Shown in pieces: positions 1 to 7,914 of a stretch of DNA of 64,000 nt. Position 1 is the first letter of the stretch. Every line of letters starts with the position of its first letter. Source of the DNA: Nocardioides abyssi (GTDB taxonomy: Bacteria > Actinomycetota > Actinomycetes > Propionibacteriales > Nocardioidaceae); contig NZ_JAUHJR010000006.1 of the NCBI RefSeq assembly GCF_030412915.1, positions 124,001 to 188,000 of the forward strand, written 5' to 3'. The notes beneath the pieces are model-generated. The model was not told the origin of the DNA. It searched no databases and was given only the letters and a program-made list of their open reading frames with translations. Position numbers and translations under genes: made by a program.

Positions 1-1
1 C

Positions 2-223
2 GTGGTCCGCCGGGTGGCGGAGCACGCCGCGGCGGGGACGCTGGCGCGGGCGGCGTACGACGGCGTCCCCGGCCACCCGGTGCTGCTCGGCCGCGACCAC
101 TGGGCCGGCGTGCTGGCCGAGACCGCGGGCGACCGGGGTGCGAAGGGCTACCTGGCGACCCACGACGTCGCGCTGGTCGAGTGCGGCGACCTCGCCACCG
201 GCGCTGACGTCGATCAGCGCTGA
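2..223 (+). CDS. MocA/MobA-like nucleotidyltransferase, C-terminal fragment
   Basis: Partial gene entering from the left edge; only the last 73 residues are present. The motif GHPVLLGRDHW followed by GDRGAKGYL matches the C-terminal part of MocA/MobA-type NTP transferases, which attach CMP or GMP to molybdopterin. That role suits its place just upstream of CoxD/E/F-type genes of a molybdenum hydroxylase. The GTG at the left edge is an internal codon, not a start. Its 3' end overlaps the convergent DUF3253 gene by about 10 bp. Family assignment is moderate because the N-terminal NTP-binding loop is outside the window. Confidence 0.68.
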   Translation: MVRRVAEHAAAGTLARAAYDGVPGHPVLLGRDHWAGVLAETAGDRGAKGYLATHDVALVECGDLATGADVDQR

Positions 224-510
224 GGCGACCGCCGCCGGATCCGCACCGGCCCGCGGGCGGTGGGCAGGTCGACGACCTCGCCGCGCTGGGTGACCTCGAC
301 CTCGCCGGCCTCGACGAGCCGCTGGGCGGCCTGCCGGGCGGGCTCCATCAGGTCGCGCCAGCCGTCCGCGGTGCCGACGGCGCGGGCGGCGTCGGAGGGG
401 CAGATCGTCCTCCCCTCGTCGCGCTGCGCGAGCAGGTCGAGGATGGTCCGCTCGAGGCGGGTGCCGACGTCGTCGGCGTCGCCACTACCACTCCCGTCCG
501 GACCGCTCAC
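214..510 (-). CDS. DUF3253 domain protein
   Basis: A 98-residue protein. The RTICPSDAARAVG and WRDLMEPARQAAQRL segments and the C-terminal GPVRIRRR are typical of DUF3253, a small winged-helix-like family of unknown function. Residues 20-95 form the domain, and the first 18 residues are Gly/Ser/Asp-rich and probably disordered. The start is GTG (positions 508-510). It is convergent with the MocA-like fragment and divergent from the MoxR gene 51 bp away. No function can be assigned from sequence. Confidence 0.78.
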   Translation of the reverse strand: MSGPDGSGSGDADDVGTRLERTILDLLAQRDEGRTICPSDAARAVGTADGWRDLMEPARQAAQRLVEAGEVEVTQRGEVVDLPTARGPVRIRRRSPQR

Positions 511-549
511 ACCAGGCAGTCAACCAACCGGCCCCCAACAGGCCCGTCG

Positions 550-555
550 TAGCCT
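550..555 (+). promoter_or_regulatory. -10 hexamer of a probable leaderless promoter for the MoxR gene
   Basis: TAGCCT ends 6 nt before the ATG at 562. There is no Shine-Dalgarno sequence, so transcription probably starts at or next to the start codon. No clear -35 box. Confidence 0.55.
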
Positions 556-561
556 CGAGGC

Positions 562-1449
562 ATGACAGGCGTCACCCCCGCAGGCCTCGAGGTCGGCGAC
601 GTCGCGGAGCGGCTCGCGGCGACCGGTTACCTCATCGACCCCGACCTGGCCACGGTCACCTTCCTCGCCCTGCGGATGGGCCGACCGCTGCTGCTGGAGG
701 GGGAGCCCGGCACCGGCAAGACCGCGCTGGCCGAGGCGATCGCGGAGTCGCTGGACCTGCCGCTGCTGCGGCTGCAGTGCTACGAGGGGATCGACGCCAC
801 CCAGGCGCTCTACGACTGGGACTTCCCGCGCCAGGTGCTGCACCTGCGGGCGCTCGAGGCCGCCGGCGGCGCGGGCGCGGAGGAGGCCGAGAAGAGCCTG
901 TACGACGAGCGGTTCCTGCTCGCGCGCCCGGTGCTGGCCGCGCTGAAGCAGAGCCCGGCGGTGCTGCTCGTCGACGAGGTCGACCGCGCCGACGACGAGT
1001 TCGAGGCGTTCCTGCTCGAGGTGCTCTCCACCTACCAGGTCACGATCCCGGAGCTCGGCACGGTGCGGGCCGCGACCCCGCCGATCGTCGTGCTGACCTC
1101 CAACCGCACCCGCGAGCTGCACGACGCGCTCAAGCGGCGCTGCCTCTACCACTGGATCGACCACCCGGCGCTCGAGCGCGAGGTCGCGATCGTCCGCTCC
1201 CGCGCCCCCGAGGTGGCCGAGTCGCTGGCCCGCCAGGTCGTCGAGGTCGTGCAGGGCCTGCGCGCCGACACCGGCCTGGTCAAGCCGCCCGGCGTCGCGG
1301 AGACCCTCGACTGGGCCCGCGCGCTGCACCACCTCGGCACGACCGAGCTGGACCTGGCGACCGCCGCGGCGAGCCTCGGCGCGCTGGTGAAGTACCGCGA
1401 GGACGCCGACCGCGTCCGCACCGCCCTCGACCGGGTGCTGACGCCGTGA
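562..1449 (+). CDS. MoxR-family AAA+ ATPase (CoxD-like)
   Basis: A 295-residue AAA+ ATPase. The Walker A motif GEPGTGKT is at about residues 47-54, Walker B VLLVDEVD at 134-141 and a sensor-1 TSN at about 180. In CO-dehydrogenase clusters CoxD-type MoxR ATPases work with a VWA partner to mature the Mo-Cu site of the large subunit. The stop codon overlaps the GTG of the VWA gene (4 bp), so the two are translationally coupled. The chosen ATG is preceded by TAGCCT at 550-555 and no SD, consistent with leaderless expression. Function in this cofactor pathway is inferred from context. Confidence 0.85.
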   Translation: MTGVTPAGLEVGDVAERLAATGYLIDPDLATVTFLALRMGRPLLLEGEPGTGKTALAEAIAESLDLPLLRLQCYEGIDATQALYDWDFPRQVLHLRALEAAGGAGAEEAEKSLYDERFLLARPVLAALKQSPAVLLVDEVDRADDEFEAFLLEVLSTYQVTIPELGTVRAATPPIVVLTSNRTRELHDALKRRCLYHWIDHPALEREVAIVRSRAPEVAESLARQVVEVVQGLRADTGLVKPPGVAETLDWARALHHLGTTELDLATAAASLGALVKYREDADRVRTALDRVLTP

Positions 1450-2573
1450 CAGCGGTCCTCGAGCCGGGGACGCGCCACGAGGCCGACGAGGTGCTCCTCG
1501 GCTTCACCCGCGCGCTCCGCGCCGCCGGGGTGGGCGTGACCTCCGACCGCGCCCAGCAGTACCTCGCCGCCGTCGCCCTCCTCGGCCCCACCGAGGAGGG
1601 CACCCGCTCCGCCGGCCGCGCCACGCTGTGCGCCGGCCCCGACGACCTGGCCCGGCACGAGCAGGTGTTCGCGGCGTACTTCGACCACCGCACCGGCCTG
1701 CCGCGGCCGCGGCCCGCCGCACCGGCCACGACGTCGTACGCCGCGATGCCGCTGACCGAGGCGACCGGCGCCGCCGAGGGCCCCGAGGAGCCCGACGTCG
1801 TGCGCGCGATGGCCAGCGACGCGGAGGTGCTCCGCCACCGCGACGTCGCCGGCCTGTCGCCGGCCGAGCGGGCCCGGCTCACCGCGCTCTTCGCGACCCT
1901 GCGCCCGCGCGCCCCGCACCGGCGCAGCGCCCGCCAGCGCGTCTGGCACCGCGGCGACGTCGACGCCGCCCGCACCCTGCGCGCCAGCCTGCGCCGGATG
2001 GGCGAGCCCGCCGAGGTGGTGCACCGCCGCCGGGCCACCCGCCCGCGTCGCGTGGTGCTGCTCATCGACGTGTCCGGCTCGATGGGCGGGTACGCCGACG
2101 CGTTGCTGCGCCTCGCGCACCGCTTCACCCAGGCCGCGCCGGGCTCGGTCGAGACGTTCACCCTCGGCACCCGGCTCACCCACCTGACCCGCGCGCTGCG
2201 GCTGCGCGACCCCGAGCGGGCGATCGTCGCGGCCGGCGAGACCGTGCCGGACTGGTCCGGCGGGACGCGGCTGGGGGAGAACCTCCAGTCGTTCCTCACC
2301 CGCTGGGGACGCCGCGGCATGGCCCGCGGCGCCGTGGTCGTGGTCTTCAGCGACGGCTGGGAGCGCGGCGACTGCACGCTGCTGGCCCAGCAGGCCGAGG
2401 CGCTCGGCCGCGTCGCGCACCGGCTGGTCTGGGTCAACCCGCACCGCGGGAAGGCCGGCTACGAGCCGGTCCAGCAGGGGGTCGTCGCGGTGCTGCCGCA
2501 CGTGGACGACTTCGTCGCCGGGCACTCGCTGGCGACGTACGCCGAGGTCGTGGAGGTGGTCGCTCGTGCGTGA
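1446..2573 (+). CDS. VWA-domain protein (CoxE-like)
   Basis: 375 residues from GTG 1446, which overlaps the MoxR stop. The C-terminal half is a von Willebrand A domain with a MIDAS motif DVSGS starting near residue 208 and a later FSDGW. The N-terminal half is alpha-helical and Arg-rich, as in the CoxE/DUF58-like VWA partners of MoxR ATPases. Known MoxR-VWA pairs act as chaperones for metal insertion. It overlaps the downstream xdhC-like gene by 8 bp, so the three genes are one operon. A longer in-frame open frame upstream is a read-through of the MoxR region and was not used. Confidence 0.85.
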   Translation: MTAVLEPGTRHEADEVLLGFTRALRAAGVGVTSDRAQQYLAAVALLGPTEEGTRSAGRATLCAGPDDLARHEQVFAAYFDHRTGLPRPRPAAPATTSYAAMPLTEATGAAEGPEEPDVVRAMASDAEVLRHRDVAGLSPAERARLTALFATLRPRAPHRRSARQRVWHRGDVDAARTLRASLRRMGEPAEVVHRRRATRPRRVVLLIDVSGSMGGYADALLRLAHRFTQAAPGSVETFTLGTRLTHLTRALRLRDPERAIVAAGETVPDWSGGTRLGENLQSFLTRWGRRGMARGAVVVVFSDGWERGDCTLLAQQAEALGRVAHRLVWVNPHRGKAGYEPVQQGVVAVLPHVDDFVAGHSLATYAEVVEVVARA

Positions 2574-3684
2574 GGTGCTGCCGGAGCTGATGGCGTGGTG
2601 GGAGTCGGGCGAGGAGGTCGGCGTCGGCACGGTCGTCGCGACCTTCCGCTCCGCCCCGCGGCCGCCCGGAGCGTCGATGCTGGTCGGGCCGGACGGCACG
2701 GCCGTCGGGTCGGTCTCGGGCGGGTGCGTCGAGGGCGCGGTCTACGAGCTGGCCCAGTCGGTGGTGGAGTCCGGCGAGCCGGTGCTGGAGCGCTACGGCG
2801 TCTCCGACGACGACGCGTTCGCCGTCGGGCTGACCTGCGGCGGCATCCTCGACGTGTACGTCGAGAAGGTCTCGCGCGAGACGTTCCCCGAGCTCGCCGA
2901 GGTCCGTGACCACCTCGAGGCCGGCCGGCCGGTGGCGGTCGCGACGGTCATCGACCACCCCGACGCCGCCTGGGTGGGCCGCCGGGTGCTCATCCGGCCC
3001 GACGCCGAGACGAGCGACTCGCTGGGCTCGCCCCGCGCCGACGACGCGGTCCGCGACGACGCGCTGGGCCTGCTCGCCGCCGGCCACAGCGGCGTGCTGA
3101 CCTACGGCCCCGACGGCGAGCGGCGCGGCGAGGGCATGCGGGTCTTCGTCTGGGCCTTCGCGCCGAAGCCGCGGATGCTGGTCTTCGGCGCCATCGACTT
3201 CGCCGCCGCCGTGGCGCGGGTCGGGGCGTTCCTCGGCTACCACGTCACCGTGTGCGACGCCCGGCCCGTCTTCGCCACCGCGACCCGCTTCCCCGAGGCC
3301 GACGAGGTCGTCGTCGACTGGCCACACCGCTACCTGCGCGGCGAGCAGCAGGCCGGGCGGATCGACGGGCGGACGGTGATCACCGTGCTGACCCACGACC
3401 CGAAGTTCGACGTGCCGCTGCTCGAGGTCGCCCTGCGGCTGCCCGAGGTCGCCTACGTCGGCGCGATGGGCTCGCGGCGCACCCACGACGACCGGCTCGA
3501 GCGGCTCCGCGAGGCCGGCGTCACCGAGGCCGAGCTCGAGCACCTGCGCAGCCCGATCGGCCTCGACCTCGGGGCCCGCACGCCGGAGGAGACCGCGGTC
3601 AGCATCGCCGCGGAGATCATCGCCGGCCGCTGGGGCGGCTCGGGCGAGCCGCTCGCGCGGACCTCGGGCCGGATCCACCGGTGA
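2566..3684 (+). CDS. XdhC/CoxF-family molybdenum hydroxylase maturation protein
   Basis: 372 residues from GTG 2566. The N-terminal XdhC_CoxI domain (about residues 10-80) contains GTVVATFRSAPRPPG and the SGGCVEG loop. The C-terminal Rossmann-like domain (about 200-350) contains MLVFGAIDFAAA, VTVCDARPVFAT and GAMGSRRTHDDR. XdhC-type proteins bind Moco, help sulfuration and deliver the cofactor to xanthine dehydrogenase-family enzymes. The position after CoxD- and CoxE-like genes indicates service of the coxSLM enzyme encoded at 9.5-13.4 kb. The specific partner is inferred. Confidence 0.85.
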   Translation: MREVLPELMAWWESGEEVGVGTVVATFRSAPRPPGASMLVGPDGTAVGSVSGGCVEGAVYELAQSVVESGEPVLERYGVSDDDAFAVGLTCGGILDVYVEKVSRETFPELAEVRDHLEAGRPVAVATVIDHPDAAWVGRRVLIRPDAETSDSLGSPRADDAVRDDALGLLAAGHSGVLTYGPDGERRGEGMRVFVWAFAPKPRMLVFGAIDFAAAVARVGAFLGYHVTVCDARPVFATATRFPEADEVVVDWPHRYLRGEQQAGRIDGRTVITVLTHDPKFDVPLLEVALRLPEVAYVGAMGSRRTHDDRLERLREAGVTEAELEHLRSPIGLDLGARTPEETAVSIAAEIIAGRWGGSGEPLARTSGRIHR

Positions 3685-3694
3685 GCAGGGCCTG

Positions 3695-4783
3695 ATGCGG
3701 CGGCTCGTCGCCCTCGCGCTGGCGGCCGTGCTCACGGTCCCGCTGGCCGCGTGCAGCGACGAGCCGGTGCACGACCCCGGCGGCGGGCCGACCGAGACGA
3801 CGCCGCCCGCGACGCCCGTGCCGTCGTCGAGCGCGCCCGCGCCGAGCGGCACGGGCAGTCCCGAGCCGAACGCCGGGCCCGACGTCGGCACCGACCCCGC
3901 GGCGCTCCCGCCCGTGCGGCACCGGGTCTCCCTGCCGGCGCTCATGCGCGAGGAGGTCGAGGCCGGCCGGCTGCGGCGCACCGAGCCGCTGGCGAGCACC
4001 GCGCGCTGGCGCAGCTGGGCGGCGACGTACACCGTCGACGGCGCCACCGTCTCCGGCGAGCTGCTCGTCCCGCGCGGGAAGGGCCCGTTCCCCGCGGTCG
4101 TGCTCAACCACGGCTACATCGACCCCGCGATCTACACCCTCGGCCGCGGGCTCTCGCGCGAGCAGGAGTGGCTGGCGGCGGCCGGGTTCGTCGTGCTGCA
4201 CACCGACTACCGCGGCCACGCCGGGTCCGACCCGGTCGGCGACGTCGACCGCGAGACCCGGCTGGCCTACACCCGCGACGCGATCGGGGCGGTGCGCACC
4301 CTGGAGCAGGAGCCGTACGTCGACACCGACCGGCTCGCCATGCTCGGTCGTTCGATGGGCGGCGGCGTCACGCTCAACGCCCTGGTCGCCGAGCCGGGGC
4401 TGGTCGACGCCGCGGTGGTCTTCGCCTCGGTCAGCTCGCGCTTCGTCGACAACCTCCGCCAGTTCACCGAGCCCAACCGGCCCCAGGAGCTGGCGCGCTA
4501 CCACGACCGCTTCGGCACGCCCCAGGACAACCCGCGCTTCTACCGCGACCTGTCCTCGCGGACCTTCTTCGACCGGGTCACCGAGCCGGTGCTCCTGCTG
4601 CACGGCACCGCCGACGACACCTGCCCGCCGGGCTGGTCGCAGGCGACGCACCGCCTGCTGCGCCGGGCCGGTGCGGACGCCGAGCTGGAGGTCTACGCGG
4701 GGGAGGGGCACGCGTTCGGGCCGCGGTTCGCCGACTCGATGCGGCGCACCGTCCGGTTCCTGGAGGAGCGGCTCGACCGGTGA
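3695..4783 (+). CDS. Secreted alpha/beta-hydrolase lipoprotein
   Basis: 362 residues. The signal peptide ends in the lipobox LAAC (Cys20), so it is a probable membrane-anchored lipoprotein. A Pro/Thr/Ser-rich linker (about 25-75) precedes a dienelactone hydrolase/prolyl-oligopeptidase-type fold. It has a nucleophile elbow GRSMGGG (about residue 217), an acid residue in HGTADDTCPP and a catalytic His in GEGHAFG. It starts 10 bp after xdhC and may be co-transcribed. Substrate is unknown; a link to the Mo hydroxylase is positional only. Its stop codon forms the first unit of the TGAC repeat array that follows. Confidence 0.8.
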   Translation: MRRLVALALAAVLTVPLAACSDEPVHDPGGGPTETTPPATPVPSSSAPAPSGTGSPEPNAGPDVGTDPAALPPVRHRVSLPALMREEVEAGRLRRTEPLASTARWRSWAATYTVDGATVSGELLVPRGKGPFPAVVLNHGYIDPAIYTLGRGLSREQEWLAAAGFVVLHTDYRGHAGSDPVGDVDRETRLAYTRDAIGAVRTLEQEPYVDTDRLAMLGRSMGGGVTLNALVAEPGLVDAAVVFASVSSRFVDNLRQFTEPNRPQELARYHDRFGTPQDNPRFYRDLSSRTFFDRVTEPVLLLHGTADDTCPPGWSQATHRLLRRAGADAELEVYAGEGHAFGPRFADSMRRTVRFLEERLDR

Positions 4784-4836
4784 CCCAGGACTGATGACCC
4801 TGGGCGGGTGACTTCGGACCTGTGACCCCGGTCACG
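4781..4836 (+). promoter_or_regulatory. Four 14-bp TGAC direct repeats with an embedded dyad
   Basis: TGAC occurs at 4781, 4795, 4809 and 4823, exactly 14 bp apart; three of the four read TGACCC. The last unit overlaps a perfect inverted repeat, GTGACC-cc-GGTCAC (4822-4835). That dyad sits where a -35 box would lie for the -10 at 4846. It looks like an operator array for the downstream GAF regulator. No protein can be assigned. Confidence 0.5.
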
Positions 4837-4845
4837 CGACGGTGC

Positions 4846-4851
4846 TACGGT
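4846..4851 (+). promoter_or_regulatory. -10 hexamer, probable leaderless promoter of the GAF regulator
   Basis: TACGGT lies 7 nt before the ATG at 4859 and no SD is present. The dyad at 4822-4835 covers the -35 position. Confidence 0.5.
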
Positions 4852-4858
4852 CCCGGGC

Positions 4859-6079
4859 ATGACGGTGGGGGAGCTCGAGGGCCGCCGGCGCGAGGCGGTC
4901 CGCGCGTGGGCGTCGTTCGTCGAGCACGGCGACGCCGGCGGCGTCGTGCGCCCCGAGATCCTCAGCAGCTGGGGCCGCTCGACCGCGGTCGGCACCGACG
5001 TCACCGAGGCGCCGCTGGCCGACGAGGGCGAGACGGCCGACCGCTGGCGCGGGTCGCCCCTCCAGGTGGCCGTCGAGCGGGTCGAGTCCGAGCTGCGGCG
5101 TACCGCCGAGGACGGCGACCTCGTCGTCGCCGTGACCGACCCCGACACCCGCATCCTGTGGACCTACGGCGGGCGCGTGATGCGCCGCAAGGCCGAGACC
5201 GTCAACTTCGTGGCGGGTGGCCGCTGGGACGACCGCTCGGTCGGCACCAACGCCCTCGACCTCGCCAACCGGCTCGGCAAGCCGTCGATGGTCTTCAGCG
5301 CCGAGCACTACGCGCCGATCGTGCACAACTGGGTCTGCTGGGCGGCGCCCGTGCACGACCCCGTCACCGGCGCCCAGCTCGGCGTGCTCGACCTGTCGAC
5401 CACCTGGGAACGCACCCACCCCATCGGCCTCGCGACCGCCCGGGTGATGGCCCGGCTCATCGAGCAGGCGATGCCGCGCTCGCGCACCCACCCCGGCCTG
5501 GAGGAGACGCACGACCCCGGCCTGGTGATGACCCTGCTCGGCACCGCGGAGACCCGTCTCGACGGCCAGCGGCTGCTGCTCAACCGCCGGCAGACCGAGG
5601 TGCTCGCGCTGCTCGCCATGCACCCCGAGGGCCTCTCGCTCGAGCAGCTGCACGCGCTGGTCTACGGCGACCAGGCCGTCACGTTCTCCACCCTCAAGGC
5701 CGAGGTCTCCCACCTGCGGGCCGCCCTCGGCGGGCAGCTGTCCTCGCGGCCCTACCGGCTGCTCATGCCGGTCGCCACCGACGTCGAGCACGTGCTCGCG
5801 CTGCTGCGGCGGGGCGAGGTCGCCGCAGCGGTCGACGCCTACGGCGGTGACCTGCTGCCGGGCACCAACAGCCCGGCGCTCCACGAGCTGGCGGACTACG
5901 TCGCCGTCGCGCTGCGCGAGGCGCTCCTCGCCGACCCGCAGCCCGACGCCGTCGTGCGCTACAGCGAGCTCGCGCCGTACGACGCCGAGGTGCTCGAGAC
6001 CTGCCTGGCCCGCCTCGCCGGCACCACCCACCCGGCCGCGCCGCTGCTCAAGGGGAGGCTGGCCGTCGCCCGCGGTTGA
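4859..6079 (+). CDS. GAF-domain transcriptional regulator with C-terminal winged helix
   Basis: 406 residues. Residues about 60-205 form a GAF-like sensor domain of the AcoR type, with GTNALDLANRLGKPSMVFSA and HNWVCWAAPVHDP. Residues about 235-310 look like a winged-helix DNA-binding region (RRQTEVLALLAMHP, then FSTLKAEVSHLRAALGG). The rest is an alpha-helical tail. No sigma-54 AAA domain is present, unlike true AcoR. Relatives are found beside oxidoreductase and aldehyde dehydrogenase genes in actinobacteria. It probably controls neighbouring genes, and the repeat array immediately upstream could be its own operator; both points are inference. Confidence 0.75.
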   Translation: MTVGELEGRRREAVRAWASFVEHGDAGGVVRPEILSSWGRSTAVGTDVTEAPLADEGETADRWRGSPLQVAVERVESELRRTAEDGDLVVAVTDPDTRILWTYGGRVMRRKAETVNFVAGGRWDDRSVGTNALDLANRLGKPSMVFSAEHYAPIVHNWVCWAAPVHDPVTGAQLGVLDLSTTWERTHPIGLATARVMARLIEQAMPRSRTHPGLEETHDPGLVMTLLGTAETRLDGQRLLLNRRQTEVLALLAMHPEGLSLEQLHALVYGDQAVTFSTLKAEVSHLRAALGGQLSSRPYRLLMPVATDVEHVLALLRRGEVAAAVDAYGGDLLPGTNSPALHELADYVAVALREALLADPQPDAVVRYSELAPYDAEVLETCLARLAGTTHPAAPLLKGRLAVARG

Positions 6080-6087
6080 GCGGTCGC

Positions 6088-6093
6088 TAGCGT
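6088..6093 (+). promoter_or_regulatory. -10 hexamer, probable leaderless promoter of the esterase gene
   Basis: TAGCGT is 7 nt before the ATG at 6101; no SD. Confidence 0.5.
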
Positions 6094-6100
6094 CGGCCAG

Positions 6101-7117
6101 ATGACGTCGCGCCTGCGCCTGCTGCCGCTCGCCCCGATCACCCTGGGTGCCGCCGCCGGTGGCGCGGTCCTCGCCCGGGCCCGCGCGGTCCGCGAGGTGC
6201 CGCGCACGATGCGGATCGCCGCGCTGTGGGCGCCGCTCGCGATCAGCAACCCAGCCGTGCTGGCCCTGGCCCGCCGCGTGTACGGCGTCGCGACGGCCCC
6301 GGTCGACGGCGTGGAGGTGACCGTGCGCGGCCTGCCCGGCGGCGCGGCCGTCCGCGTGCACGAACCCGTCGGTCGCACGCGGCCGAGCGGCGCCCTGCTC
6401 TGGGTGCACGGCGGCGGCACCGTCATGGGCAGCGCCGCCCAGGACGACCTGCTGTGCAGCGAGCTGGCCCGCGACGTCGGCGTCGTCGTGGTGAGCGTCG
6501 ACTACCGGCTCGCGCCCGAGAACCCGTTCCCCACGCCGCTCGACGACTGCGCCGCCGCGCTCGCCTGGCTGCGTGCGTCCGCCGACGAGCTCGGTGTCGA
6601 CCCGGAGCGGATCGCCGTCGGCGGCGCCAGCGCCGGCGGTCTGCTCGCCGCCGCCCTGGCCCAGCGGACCGCCGACGAGGGGGAGCCGGTCGCCTTCCAG
6701 CTGCTCGTCTACCCGATGCTCGACGACCGGACCAACCTGCGTGCCGACCACGGCGGCCGCGGCCGGTTCCTGTGGACGCCGGCCTCCAACCGCTTCGGCT
6801 GGACCTCCTACCTCGGCCACGAGCTCGCCGACGACGGCGAGGACCGGCCGTACGCCGTCCCCGCCCGTCGCACCGACCTCGCCGGCCTGCCGCCGGCCTG
6901 GATCGGCGTCGGCGACCTCGACCTCTTCCACGACGAGGACCTGGAGTACGCCGCCCGCCTCCGCGCCGCCGGCGTCGCCTGCGACGTCCACGTCGAGCCG
7001 GGGATGTACCACGCCGCCGACGCCTTCCTCGGCGACGCCGCCCCCGGCACCGCCCGCTTCCGCGCCGCCGCCCGTGCCGCCCTGCGCGCCGCGATCGGCC
7101 AGCCCGCCCCTGCTTAG
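6101..7117 (+). CDS. HSL-family alpha/beta hydrolase (esterase/lipase)
   Basis: 338 residues. The hormone-sensitive-lipase oxyanion motif is WVHGGGTVMG (about residues 101-110). The nucleophile elbow is GGASAGG (about 172-178), and the catalytic Asp and His lie in the DLFHDED and MYHAADAF segments. The N-terminus is hydrophobic (about residues 3-25) and could be a membrane anchor or uncleaved signal. It is probably a carboxylesterase of unknown substrate. It converges with the SnoaL-like gene, with stop codons overlapping at 7114-7117. Confidence 0.82.
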   Translation: MTSRLRLLPLAPITLGAAAGGAVLARARAVREVPRTMRIAALWAPLAISNPAVLALARRVYGVATAPVDGVEVTVRGLPGGAAVRVHEPVGRTRPSGALLWVHGGGTVMGSAAQDDLLCSELARDVGVVVVSVDYRLAPENPFPTPLDDCAAALAWLRASADELGVDPERIAVGGASAGGLLAAALAQRTADEGEPVAFQLLVYPMLDDRTNLRADHGGRGRFLWTPASNRFGWTSYLGHELADDGEDRPYAVPARRTDLAGLPPAWIGVGDLDLFHDEDLEYAARLRAAGVACDVHVEPGMYHAADAFLGDAAPGTARFRAAARAALRAAIGQPAPA

Positions 7118-7632
7118 TCGGCCCTTGGCCGGTCCGGCAGCCGGCCCACGGCGAGGTCCCACGGGTCGTTGCCGTGGCGGCCGGCTCGTGGCCCCGAGCC
7201 CGTGCCGGGCAGCAGGCGGCCGGCGTCGGACCGGATCCACTCCCGCACCGCCCACCGCTCGCGGATCCGCCACGCACCGTCCTCGCGGACGAGGTGGTCG
7301 ACGTAGCGGAACCCGGTCGTGAAGTTCAGTGCCGGCTCGTCGGCCGGCGTCCCCCAGTGGACGGCCTGGCCGTAGGTCTCGGCCACCGCCTCGTCGCCGG
7401 CGAGCTCCACCAGGTGGTTCCCGAGCAGGTGCATCGTCCCGTCGAGCGCGGGCAGCATCTTGGCCAGCCACGCGACGTACTCGTCCGCGGAACCGTCGAA
7501 CCCCGTGTGGTGGTCCACGCCGTCGCGCGCGTACAACGCCCGCACCCCCGCGAGGTCCCTCCGGTCCACCGCCCGGCAGTAGGAGCACACCAGGTCGTAG
7601 ATCTCCGCCCGGTCGTCCCGCTCGCTCGTCAC
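7114..7632 (-). CDS. SnoaL-like / NTF2-fold protein
   Basis: 172 residues from the GTG at 7630-7632. The pattern RAEIYDLVCSYCRAVDRRDL, then LYARDGVDHHTGF, then a long beta-rich part ending IRERWAVREWIR matches the SnoaL_4 branch of the NTF2-like fold. The family includes hydratases, isomerases and ring-hydroxylating dioxygenase beta-like proteins. The last 35 residues are a Gly/Arg/Pro-rich tail beyond the fold. A start 13 codons upstream is possible but would add a basic tail that is not conserved in style. Substrate is unknown. Confidence 0.72.
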   Translation of the reverse strand: MTSERDDRAEIYDLVCSYCRAVDRRDLAGVRALYARDGVDHHTGFDGSADEYVAWLAKMLPALDGTMHLLGNHLVELAGDEAVAETYGQAVHWGTPADEPALNFTTGFRYVDHLVREDGAWRIRERWAVREWIRSDAGRLLPGTGSGPRAGRHGNDPWDLAVGRLPDRPRAD

Positions 7633-7676
7633 GCCCCCACCCTGGCGCACCCGCCGGCCGAGCAGCGCCAACCGCT

Positions 7677-7797
7677 GGTCGAGCAGCGAGCCCTGGCCGG
7701 TGGGTTGAGGAGGCGCGCCAGCGCCGTCTCGAAACCGAGCGTCGACGAGACCCGACCGTTGGTCGAGCAGCGAGCGCTGGCGAGCGTCGACGAGACC
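7677..7797. repeat. Composite intergenic repeat: hairpin motif A nested in motif B, plus a full motif B
   Basis: Motif A occupies 7703-7736. Read on the minus strand it begins GGTTTCGAGAC, has inner stem GGCGC/GCGCC and ends CTCAACC. It interrupts one copy of motif B: the left half (TGGTCGAGCAGCGAGC, from 7676) and right half (CGAGCGTCGACGAGACC, from 7736) are separated by 39 nt. An uninterrupted B copy follows at 7760-7797. Motif A recurs at 9276-9309 in opposite orientation and at 47429-47527. The 7633-7914 gap holds no gene. Confidence 0.8.
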
Positions 7798-7914
7798 TGG
7801 TGAGGTGCGCAGGGCGCTGCAACTGTCGTCCGGCCGTCGGGTGGTTGCTGCCCTGCGCGGGTGCGGGCGTGGTTCGCGTTCTCGGTCGAACGTCCGATCA
7901 AGAACGCGGCAGGC

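Noticed and set aside
4832-7822. A 996-residue open frame on the minus strand
   Set aside because: It is antisense to the GAF regulator and the esterase, which have clear family motifs. The translation is Gly/Arg/Ala-rich low-complexity sequence typical of a high-GC shadow frame.
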